A stretch of 23,419 bases of DNA, taken from positions 1 to 23,419 of the forward strand of contig MU602888.1 of the NCBI GenBank assembly GCA_025201865.1, written 5' to 3'. The position numbers and the translations under genes are program-made. This DNA is from Ramicandelaber brevisporus (taxonomy: Eukaryota; Kickxellomycota; Ramicandelaberales; Ramicandelaberaceae). This document shows, one piece after another, positions 1-9,300 of this stretch. The notes under the pieces were generated by a model that was not told where the DNA came from, did no database searches, and was given only the letters and a program-made list of their open reading frames with translations. Numbering within the stretch: position 1 is the stretch's first letter; each line of letters begins with the position of its first letter.

Positions 1-57
1 TTCTTAGCTTAAAGATGGCTTCTTCGTTTAAATACACCGTTGATAATCAGTTCGTAT

Positions 58-414
58 TTAGTTACCATACTTGAAGAACTCCCATTCCTGGTTATCAAGT
101 GGGCAAACCTGTCTCGTCTTCAGCCATCGCGAGATGCAGTGGAAATGGAATGCATGGTTACAAATACCCCAGGCAACATTGCATTCATTGCTCGTGTTGG
201 AGGCTTGGTTGGCTTGGCACTCAATGCAAGGATCCATAATATGGTTGCGGCAAATGGCACAGTTGTCGACAGCCAGATCCCACGACCACAAGGCAACGGC
301 GTTCCACTTCTTGACTTCGAAACGCTTCTTCTCGCCCGCTGGAGCCTGTGCAACGGCGGCTGGTGATGGAGAAGCCTCGACAGCTGGTGGGTCGATATCC
401 ATTGCGTCAGACAT
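58..414 (-). CDS. RBX1: RING-box protein 1, catalytic RING subunit of cullin-RING E3 ligases
   Basis: Complete 118-residue RING-H2 protein. RBX1/Roc1/Hrt1 docks on the cullin C-terminus and recruits the charged E2 (and NEDD8-E2) for ubiquitination in SCF and other CRL complexes in cytosol and nucleus. What is seen: an acidic/Pro/Ala-rich head, then the cullin-binding strand with [18 protein letters not shown], then the RING with CAIC, CIEC, a loop with a third Cys, [13 protein letters not shown] and CPLD, ending in WEFFKYG. The match to the family runs unbroken to the C-terminus, so I see no intron. The start at 414 was chosen because it gives near-family length (about 108 residues in animals), has A at -3, and begins with a head like that of animal RBX1. 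The frame stays open upstream to an ATG at 702, which would add 96 Q/N-rich residues with a hydrophobic stretch; I regard this as leader. The stop is TAA at 58-60. It is transcribed divergently from the SZT2-like gene. Confidence 0.95.
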   Translation of the reverse strand: MSDAMDIDPPAVEASPSPAAVAQAPAGEKKRFEVKKWNAVALWSWDLAVDNCAICRNHIMDPCIECQANQASNTSNECNVAWGICNHAFHFHCISRWLKTRQVCPLDNQEWEFFKYGN

Positions 415-745
415 TGTTAGTAGATGATTGTCGATATGATAGTTGTGCTGTAGTGGTGATAGTTGTTGCTGTTGCTGTTGCTGTTGCTGAGCGATCGCGT
501 AGTCGTCAACGATGGCTATGTTGTCGTTATTGTTGTAGTTGTTGATGTTGATGTTGATGTTGCTGCTGCGAACTCGATCGACTGTGGGTGACAACAGCAA
601 AGAAAACAAAAAGAAACAAACGAGCGAACAAGAAACAGCTGTAACACGAACAACACTTTTGCTGCTTCTGCTGCTGCTGTTGATTACACTGTTAGCTGGC
701 ATCTTGATACAAGAGCAGTCTGCTTTGCACGCACGGTAGACGACT
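415..745. promoter_or_regulatory. Divergent intergenic region between RBX1 and the SZT2-like gene
   Basis: These 331 bases separate two head-to-head start codons, so they should hold both promoters and both 5' leaders. Seen: GTT/GCT triplets at 463-489 (read as nine Gln on the minus strand), GTT/GAT triplets around 536-565, an A-rich purine tract about 597-640 (a pyrimidine tract for the RBX1 strand, followed there by CAG at 584-582, which resembles a 3' splice site), and CTG-type repeats about 659-683. No convincing TATA box was found on either strand. A short plus-strand frame (539-739) ends two codons before the SZT2-like ATG. Joint regulation of the two genes is inferred from spacing only. 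Confidence 0.55.
463..489 (-). repeat. CAA/CAG (GTT/GCT) trinucleotide tract in the RBX1 leader
   Basis: On the minus strand this is nine consecutive glutamine codons, in frame with RBX1 but upstream of its likely ATG. It probably lies in the 5' untranslated leader. Such tracts vary in length between isolates. Confidence 0.7.
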
Positions 746-3322
746 ATGGCTGATCAGCACGATCCGTTTGTTCAGTTACGCGCAGTATCGTCGACATCAA
801 CGTCTTCATCAGCGTCGTCGGTTCTGGTTGCAACAACAGCGACAACAACAACAGCGGGCACAAAAGCACACTACGTCGACACTACCGCGACTCCACTGAG
901 CACTCATTCAATGTCATCCTCGTCTGCGTCTGTGTCTGCGTCTGATCGCGTCCATACTCTCCAACAACAACAACAACAACAACAACAACAGTCAGGTATG
1001 ATGTATCACGGAGTGTTTAGTCCAATTACAGGCGGAACTGGAACAAACCTGCCTGGCATTCTTCAGCAACAACAGCAACAGCAACATCAGCAACAGCAAC
1101 AGATCACTCCAGACCGTCGATCAATGTCATTGGGACCACCTCCTCCTACACCGTTACAGCAGCAATCCAACTTAGTTATAGATAGCATCAACAACAATAA
1201 TAGCAATAAAATTGATCAATCTAATGTATCAGGTCACCAGGATGGATCGAACATTGCGTCGCCAGCAAGAGCTCGTGTTCCGCAAAATGTCTCTCAATTG
1301 TGGTTACACGGAGGCGGTATGCAGCGTCGAATGTTGCTGCCCTCCACAGCTACAGCTCCATCATCAGCCGTCTCAGAGTGTCAGATGCAGTTTGGCACAA
1401 TGACCGGTAGCAGTAGCAGTCGAGATCGTAGCCAGCGACACTCGCTGAGCATAGCAATGAAGCCGCGTGCGGCACACACTGTGGTTACATTGCTGGACGG
1501 CAGTTGCATTCCATCCCGATACACTAGAGAGTCGCGTATTATAGAAATGATTGGAATGAGTGGAACACGTTCATCACTCAGCACGACTTCAATGCAGGTT
1601 GTGGCAATGAGCGGTAGCAAGCGATACCGTCCATTTGTTAATTTGAATCATCCAGTGGTTTATGGGAATAATAACAACGTGGTGCGTCCACCACAGCAGG
1701 TTGGCCATATTTTCTACTCAGTTGGACCAGAAAGCAGTAGTGGTAACACTAGCAACAATAGTAATAGTTCAGATGAACAGTCAGCTGGCTCTATCCGAGA
1801 GGTTGATATGATTGGCGACAGTTCTGTTCGCACGATTTCTACCAGTCGCGGCCCTTCTGGAAGTGTTATGAGCAATACAAGCAGCGGAGGCAGTGTGATT
1901 GCTCAGCCTGGCTCAGTATTCCATGGATCTGGTCATAATCAGAGTCAGCATCAGCAGCATCAATCAATATTGTCATCATCGTCATTGTCATCACCGGAGA
2001 TGCGTATTGTCGATAGCACCAGATTCTTGACGGTTTCAGCTCGATACAAAATTGTGCTTTCGATGGATATTAGTGAGTCGCATCAAGCGTTAGATCCAGA
2101 GAGTGGAATGCCACTGACCGATATGGCAATGCGGACAGCTGAAGTGATGCTGCGTGAAATAGTTCAACCAATGGCCATTCCTCAGTTTGCACCTGATTCA
2201 TCATCATCATCAATATCAGCATCAATGCCAAATAACAATATTAACGGTGGACCGTATGTGCTATTTACGCCGTTGATTTGTCTGAGTGTGATTGCGTATC
2301 ATCCATTACCAGCCCGGCCAGTTCGAAATGGACTGCGCACGCTTGACTTCCCATTGTGCAGAGCACTGGTCCACGCACAGTTTGTAACTCAACACACAGT
2401 GGAACATGTGATTAAAGACATGTGGACTCAGTTGGATATTTACAGACAGTTGATTAGACAGTATATTCATGACCAAGAGCAAGATGCCCAGCCTCAGGTA
2501 GTGTCTCCGTCAGTATCCACTGCTAATGTTGACAGCACTAATTTTGGCAGTACAGCCACACCTGCATCAAACACAACCACAGCAGCAAACGGCCAGAACA
2601 TGCCATCATTTAGTTCAACTAGCGGTGGAAACAACAGCGGCAATGCTCCAAGCAGCTATTCACTGCTAGGGGAGGATACAATTACTAGTCCAGACATGCT
2701 ATGGGCGATTACATGCAGTGAGCAAGTGTTATCACAAATGCCAGAGTCATTTACATCGGTGGTTATAGTGTTGACAGATGGAATAGTTCGATCTAACTTC
2801 AATGTATTCCGCACTTCATGCCGCCATTCCACTTTAATATCTTACGATACAATACTAACTGTGGTTCAACTGGGTTCAAGCGAGGGATTTGTTCCAGCTG
2901 GTAACTTTGGCTATGTTGGTGACAACGAGGTGCTCAGATACGTTGCAAACATGTTTGGTGGAAGATTTGTTTATGCCTCGGATCTATTACGTCATGCAAG
3001 TGGCAGTAGCTTGGATGCAATGTCTATTTATCTACGTGATACAACAACAACCGCTGCTGTCAATAAATCTCACAGTGCTTCCACCACTTCGATGATTGCA
3101 GCTGCGGAGAATGTCCAAGCTGCACCACTTGGACCCGATGCTACTACCTCAATCAAACCCAGATTATCAACAATGACGCTCACGTCAATCTCACAGTGCT
3201 TCCACCACTTCGATGATTGCAGCTGCGGAGAATGTCCAAGCTGCACCACTTGGACCCGATGCTACTACCTCAATCAAACCCAGATTATCAACAATGACGC
3301 TCACATTGCTGCAAGGTGGTAG
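746..3322 (+). CDS. SZT2: SZT2-like protein, 5' part (low-complexity head plus von Willebrand A-like domain); frame broken by a tandem repeat
   Basis: An 858-codon frame. Residues 1-420 are low complexity (Ser/Thr runs, ten Gln at 962-991, 13 codons of Gln with one His at 1064-1102, Asn runs). Residues about 428-760 look like a von Willebrand A domain: a hydrophobic strand followed by DISES (441-445, the DxSxS metal-site motif), then VVIVLTDGI with LTDG at 676-679, and [13 protein letters not shown] followed by [12 protein letters not shown]. This order and spacing match, from memory, the N-terminus of animal SZT2. The ATG at 746 has A at -3 and G at +4 and follows an in-frame TAG at 737-739. 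Beyond about 3183 the frame runs into the second copy of a 121-nt repeat in the wrong phase; the last ~45 codons are therefore unlikely to be native. It is most likely one gene with the frame open from 3177. SZT2 scaffolds KICSTOR, which recruits GATOR1 to lysosomes; that role here is by homology. Confidence 0.75.
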   Translation: MADQHDPFVQLRAVSSTSTSSSASSVLVATTATTTTAGTKAHYVDTTATPLSTHSMSSSSASVSASDRVHTLQQQQQQQQQQSGMMYHGVFSPITGGTGTNLPGILQQQQQQQHQQQQQITPDRRSMSLGPPPPTPLQQQSNLVIDSINNNNSNKIDQSNVSGHQDGSNIASPARARVPQNVSQLWLHGGGMQRRMLLPSTATAPSSAVSECQMQFGTMTGSSSSRDRSQRHSLSIAMKPRAAHTVVTLLDGSCIPSRYTRESRIIEMIGMSGTRSSLSTTSMQVVAMSGSKRYRPFVNLNHPVVYGNNNNVVRPPQQVGHIFYSVGPESSSGNTSNNSNSSDEQSAGSIREVDMIGDSSVRTISTSRGPSGSVMSNTSSGGSVIAQPGSVFHGSGHNQSQHQQHQSILSSSSLSSPEMRIVDSTRFLTVSARYKIVLSMDISESHQALDPESGMPLTDMAMRTAEVMLREIVQPMAIPQFAPDSSSSSISASMPNNNINGGPYVLFTPLICLSVIAYHPLPARPVRNGLRTLDFPLCRALVHAQFVTQHTVEHVIKDMWTQLDIYRQLIRQYIHDQEQDAQPQVVSPSVSTANVDSTNFGSTATPASNTTTAANGQNMPSFSSTSGGNNSGNAPSSYSLLGEDTITSPDMLWAITCSEQVLSQMPESFTSVVIVLTDGIVRSNFNVFRTSCRHSTLISYDTILTVVQLGSSEGFVPAGNFGYVGDNEVLRYVANMFGGRFVYASDLLRHASGSSLDAMSIYLRDTTTTAAVNKSHSASTTSMIAAAENVQAAPLGPDATTSIKPRLSTMTLTSISQCFHHFDDCSCGECPSCTTWTRCYYLNQTQIINNDAHIAARW
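962..991 (+). repeat. Poly-glutamine tract (10 codons, nearly all CAA)
   Basis: Nine CAA codons then CAG, encoding ten Gln in the disordered head of the SZT2-like protein. Confidence 0.9.
1064..1102 (+). repeat. Glutamine-rich tract (12 Gln, one His)
   Basis: Thirteen codons mixing CAG and CAA with a single CAT. It lies in the low-complexity head upstream of the vWA-like domain. Confidence 0.9.
2029..3010 (+). other. von Willebrand A-like domain of the SZT2-like protein
   Basis: Alternating hydrophobic strands and helices with DISES at 2066-2080 and LTDG at 2771-2782, matching the first and last metal-site motifs of a vWA fold. A Ser/Thr/Asn-rich loop of roughly 70 residues (about 2490-2690) is inserted before the LTDG strand; the equivalent animal region is shorter. 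The presence of both motifs suggests that metal binding may be retained, which is inference. Confidence 0.65.
3059..3304 (+). repeat. Perfect 118-nt tandem duplication (3066-3183 and 3187-3304) that shifts the SZT2-like reading frame
   Basis: The bases at 3066-3183 recur without a mismatch at 3187-3304; the period is 121. The second copy is preceded by GTCAAT (3184-3189), which also occurs at 3059-3064 just before copy 1, but four bases (AATA) present in copy 1 are missing. So it can be read as a 125-nt duplication whose second copy lost 4 nt. Both copies can encode the same peptide starting [16 protein letters not shown], but in different phases. Because 121 is one more than a multiple of three, the 5' frame ends at 3322 and the 3' frame takes over. 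Deleting one period gives a single open frame. Confidence 0.95.
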
Positions 3323-6300
3323 CAGCAAAAAGCCAAAGAAGAAAGCTGGCTTTTTCCACAGATTATTGCTGACTCAAGAGCATGACTTTTCACGGCGCAA
3401 TGACGATACCAGATTCATGGATGTGCATCATGGAATAACTCGCCCGTTGGACGCAGCTATGGAGCACTCTTATAAGTATGCTCATCAGATCAATGAGTTT
3501 GGACCGAACGGCATTGAGTATCCGTGGCATCCTCAGTGTGCACCTCCTCCATTTAACACTCGAGTAAACAATTTCAACATTGGTGGAGAGCCATTTACAT
3601 TCACAGTGCCACCTCAAGTAATGGTTGGTAGTTTACTGGCAAATGGATTTAGAATATGCACTCGATCAAAGTTAAACTCGGACATGAACAAAACGACTCA
3701 AGTTACAGTTGAGATTGCATGGCATTTGGGAACAACTGTCATCTGCAAACTACGTGCTGACCATGATACCTCCAGAGCCAAAACTATTAATACATGCGAT
3801 TTGAGCTATACCACCAGAAGAAACATTGCTGCGCTTGTCAAGAAGTTTGCAAAACAAGATCCATTGCGCGAAGCAGTTGATGATGAATCTGGAGTTGGTG
3901 GAAGAGATAGTAATAATGATAGTGGTAGTGGCAGTGGTGGCGGTGGTAGCGGTGGTGGTGGCTCATCATCATCCCAATATTATGGTAGTCAATCACAATC
4001 GCAGCCATATAGTCAATACAACTATTATCGGCACATTGATATGGCAAACCCAGAGTTAATGAATCATGTATCGGCTTCTGGAGACCGCGCTGTTCATTCG
4101 TTTATGGCCGATGGAATTAACCACAGTGCAATTGGCTCAGCAGCTGTATCCGAATATGCTGTTGATCCAATGCAGCCTCTGACAGACCGCGGAGGATCAC
4201 CGAGAATGCCACAGTTTAACAATGCAGAGAAGGATGCACTGCGATTGAAGGCGTTTCTGCAAACGTTGCAAACCACGAATGAATCAGTTGAGCAGCTGTA
4301 TGACATTTTGAGATTGATGGCCAGATATGTTACATTTGCTGGTCAAGAAAGCGTGCCTCCTTCTGTATGGAGAGCATTCAAGAGTTCAGAGCACATGATT
4401 CCTGCCACAGACATTGCCGAGTTTGCCACCTATTTTAATTCAAGCACTGGTGGCAGCAGCAATAGTGGTAACAGCACTGGTACGGATGATATTGTACCAG
4501 ATGTGCAGTCATTCAAGTATCGAGTAATGAAGGGCATCTATATCCCGAGAATGGCTTCTCAAATGATTGTGCACATTCAAAACGCAGGTGGTGCTGCTCC
4601 ATTTATGATGTCGGTACTATTCCGCCCACCTTCCAATAATACTAATGTAAAGCTGCACAGTGTGGAGAAGGTTGCACAAAATACACTTGCTCAGTTTAGG
4701 AAATGGCTGGTTGATAGGTGGGATTTGATCACTGCTGAGAATCCTAGTCAAATGGTTGGTTTAGTCCCCTCTGATCTCGTTGTGTCAGATGCAGTGCCTG
4801 GTGTCATTTCACTTCAGTGGGAGCAAGCTTCGCCGTGGCGCTGCGAAGTATTGCTGCATGGTGTCAACGTTACTCGTGCTGGCTTACTGAACTTTAACCG
4901 AGCCCTGATTGATGCCAGTGTTGAATTTAACAAAGCTGCACTTGCTGTTGCCACTGTTACTGCTGCCGCAGCCGCCTTATCCACCATCTCAGCTTCCACA
5001 GCAACTGTGCCATTCTCCATTGCTGCTACCGCTGCTGGTGCTGGAGGTCTGACCCCCAAGCCAGCTACTCGTCCAGCCATCACATCAGCTTCGATTGGTG
5101 AGATTTACGTGGCGTCTCGCTCACCTGTTCGAATGCCTCCACTGGCCACATTTGTTAGCAAGAATAGTATTCCAGCACAGACTCGCAGCTGGGGACACGC
5201 TTTGGTCCAGCGTTCGTTGCTTCAGCGTGGTTCATGGCAGTTCATCACTGGTCCGCAGACATTCACTTCTGCCAGCAGCGATCCAAATCGTATGAGATTA
5301 CTGCGCGAGTTAGCAAATGCGCTGGCTTATCAGCGATTGGCTGATGGATATGTTGTGATGGATACTCCAAACGACAATATTATTGCCTTGTATCGTGATT
5401 TTTCGCTCAAGCCAGCTGCACTTGTGAAGCACAGTGCTGGCAATACTGGTGAGAATGAAGACACTGCCACCATTGATAACACTGCTGCTGTCGCCACTAT
5501 ACCTTCAGCTGCTCCCGTCCCACCTACCGCAGGCCGCAGTCGCAGCAGTGTTGCTGATTCGATTGTTTCATCAAAGCCTCCACCTCCTCGATATGGTCAC
5601 AGCATTGCACTGTTTGGCAGCGACAGCCGAATGCTGCTTGGAACGACACTGGGCAGTTTTGACGAGGAAGATGAGATTGAGGATGAAGGCAGTATTGCCC
5701 AAGGCAGTGATCGATCTCCACTGACTGGATTTGGCACTGTGGCTCTTCCTGAAGTTGATAGCGATGGCGCTAGTACTGGTGCTGGCTATGCGAGTAGATT
5801 GCCTGGTAGTGCAGTGGGCCGTTCTCCCGTCAATGCATCTCCTCTGATGGTTGACAATGTTCCCCTTCCACCATCTGCCGCCCCCACTGCTGCTGTTACT
5901 GCTGCTTCTGTTGTCATGGATGACACCGACACACCTGGCCTCGCTGCTGCCATTGACGAGGCTACATCTGAAGTCCCCAATATTGAGGCTGAAGCTGGCA
6001 CTGCTGGCGTTGTTCCAATCCCGCGCGGTCCTGGTGGCCATGGTGCGCAGCTGGATGTTCTTAATCTTGCATGTGGCTACATTATTGAGCTTGTTCCAGA
6101 CCAAGGCATTATCAAGTGCAGGTCGTGGAATGAGGCTCTGCCATTTGATAGCGAACTGATCAGCAACAATATCTTGCTCCAGGATGATGTGACTGCAACA
6201 CCAATTGTGTCCTTTTACTGGATCTTGCATGGATACTCTTCGTTTGTTGAGATCACGCGTACATCAAAGCGCATTCCGAGACACACTGCCGGTGACTATG

Positions 6301-9300
6301 CAAAACAGTATCAGAGTGAGCTTGTCAAACGTGCGACTAGTACTTGGAATTATGGCTTGCTGAGTGTGGAAAGCGTACTGGGCAGTAGTCCATTTACAGT
6401 GTTCGGCACACCAATTCCATCATGGGCCATTGGAAATAGTAACAATAACAACAGTGACAGCAACAACTCGGGAGTGAATGCACCATTGCCTGCGCCATTT
6501 ATGCAAGTGGCAAAGTCTCGTAGTGGAACCGCCAGTGTCTCTGCTGCCTCTCAGCCAGTTCCACAGGGTGTGATGAGCGATTTGAACGATAGCCAGCTGG
6601 CTGTTGATTGCCGTGGTGGAGCTGCATCTGCACCGGCTGGTATGGGAGCAAGCACGCCAGCTAGAACATTGTCCATTCCGCCTTTCCAGTCTCATTTGCA
6701 CACACCTGGTGGTCCGCTGACTCTTCCTGGTGCCGCAGCCGCAGCAGCAGCAGCCGCAGCCTCCTCGCTTGGTATCACAGTTGTTGCGCCGCCGCCGCCG
6801 CCACATAATCCCACAACTACTTCTCCTGGTTTGCGCACTACATTCTCTGCATCTCGTGCTGAGGATAATCTCCAGCAGTCTCGCAGCTCAACCCAGCTTC
6901 AAATTGCCGGTGATCCATCAGTGTCTTTGGCATGGCAGCCATGTGCTCGCCTTGGCCGTGACACTGATGACGAGACTTCTCGGTTTGGACTGTTGAAGAA
7001 GGCTTCTGGCAAGGCATCTAAAGTGTGGAGCTTCTTGATCAAGAAGGATGATATCATTGAAGAATGTAGCAAGCCATCTGAAGAACGCCGTAACCTCAAC
7101 ATGATGCACGCTCACTATTACTTTGCTGCCGAAGAGCCCAATCCACTGCTGTTTGATTACCTGGCGCAGGCTGGAATGTATCCCGAGCTTGAACAAGAAC
7201 AACCACAGCCACAGCCACATCAGCCACAGTATCCGACATCTACCAGCGCGTTTGAACTGGAGCGATTCAATGGCGTCCTTCGCAACTACACTCCGCAGCA
7301 CATGCTGGATATGTCAATGCGCTTCTTCACTGAGCGCTTGTTACTTGACTTGACGGATGCCATGATTGTCACCACAGAGACTTTGTATTCACTCACTGAT
7401 GTTTCAGGCAGTACAAATAACAACATGGTCCAGGCTGTGCTGCAGCGCCATTTCTTTAGCATTGTCAACAAGCCTGTGCTCACTGGCATTCCCGACGAGA
7501 AACATGCCAAATGGTTTGTAGTGCGATTGCCAAATACTCGCAGATTCCTGTTGGTGCATGTCAACACTGTGGCTGGTAAATGCGTCATTAACAATAGCAA
7601 CAAACCTGGTCAGCACCAGCAGCTTTCTACAACAGCATCGTCAAGAGTACCCAGCGATGGCAACAGTGGCACTTCTACACTCTCACTGGCATTTGGACAA
7701 AAACACCAGCAACAACCGCGTCTGCAGCTTCCAGCGTCCGCCGCACCAGCTGTGCCTAAAGAGACTGCATATCTCAATTTTGTCATGGTGGAGTGTCGTG
7801 ATATTCACCAAGCCAGCAATGTAGCGACATCCTCCGCAGCTGGCGCAGAATCGACTTCAGCACGCAGCAGTGGCAATGTCAGTGTATCTAGCGCAACTCA
7901 GCAGAATCGAGATGGAGAGACATTCTATCAGACCATTGGCCAATACAACCGTGTCTTGAATCCGCACTCTCTTCCATACCCTCAGCCTCTGCCACATTCC
8001 TTGCTCCAGCAGCTTGACCAGTCTCTTACTTCTGGCTCGCCGACAGATGTATTGGCTGATGGCAAATCGCTCTCTGCGTTTGCGCCATCATATCCCGATC
8101 CATTCATGAATCCGCCTGTTGAGCAACAAGAAGTTATCGAGGACAACATGTCAACAGCCGCACCCACTGGTGGTCACGACTTCTTCTCTGTTACAAAGCT
8201 GCCCCGCAAGTTTAGAGTTACTGATGACATCCGCTACATGTACACTGGATTCTTTGGGTCTGTTGATATGACGCGTGTGTTTACTGATGCTGGCCATCGT
8301 ATGCAGCGTCTGTTGACTCGGATCCAGGAACATGCAGCCGTTCAGCAACTCTACCTGCACCTGCAGTCGTCACTGTCCAACAAAACTCAAGCACCACCCG
8401 ACAGCAGCGCAAACACTCAAAAGAAGGAGCTTGGCGAGGCATTTGATCAAGCATTGACCAAGATGCGCACATTGAAGATTCGAATCAATACTCGTGGTAT
8501 TGAGGCCATGATTCGCGCAATTCTGGCAAGCCATGGATGCACAACTTGTGACATTGACATGGCTCGCCTCAATGATGATCCATCTGTTGTTAATGCTGCA
8601 GCTGCTGCTCGTATCAATGATAGTGGTTCAAGTTGCGCTTCTAGCACATCGGGCAGTGGAAGTGAATCTGAGTCTTCATCTGACGAGTACGAGTCTGGTT
8701 CATCTTATTCAAACTCTGCAATGTCTGATGGCGCCTCAACTTACGACTCTGGTTCTGGCTTTGGTTCTGGTTCTGGCTCTGGCTCTGAAATGTCAATGTT
8801 GTCAACCTCGCCCACTTCTGCAACTACTACTACAGCAATGGCAACAATCTTTGAACAACCAAGCCAAGCTGAGTCAATCCCACCACTTTCACAACTGTCA
8901 CCACCACCACCACCACCACCACCAGCACTGTCTGCTGCTACTGCAGTTGCTGATCCCTCAGAAACTGCCACTATGCAATGCAGGAAGCTGGTTCAAAATG
9001 CACTCGTGTCGTCTCTGAATCAGTTCTGGAATCCAAATCCAATTGATCATGCTCAAGTTGGATACATTTGGCAGCATGAGCATGGTCGCCAGCGCCGTGA
9101 TATTGATGTTTCAACAGCTCGTGAAGATGGCAAGGATGACTTTGGAAGTGTGCGAATGAAGCTTGTCGATGCGACCAACCCTCTGTGCCTTGGTCTTGAG
9201 TGGATGCCATCTACTGCCGAAGCTGAACATGGAGCTGGCTCAGAGTTTGTTCAAATCAGCGAGCTTGGCCAGCGTCTTGGCGAGCGTGCTATCTCACACT

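Noticed and set aside
3185-3322. Cys/His-rich peptide ([16 protein letters not shown]) at the end of the 746-3322 frame, resembling a zinc-binding motif
   Set aside because: It is the second repeat copy read out of phase; the same DNA in the other phase encodes the native [16 protein letters not shown]-type peptide.
3177-3322. Programmed +1 ribosomal frameshift joining the two SZT2-like frames
   Set aside because: The overlap coincides exactly with the duplication, and deleting one period restores the frame, so the repeat explains the break more simply. No clear slippery site was seen.
8741-8971. Minus-strand frame rich in Gly, Ser, Glu and Pro
   Set aside because: Shadow of the Ser/Gly- and Pro-rich repeats of the SZT2-like coding strand.
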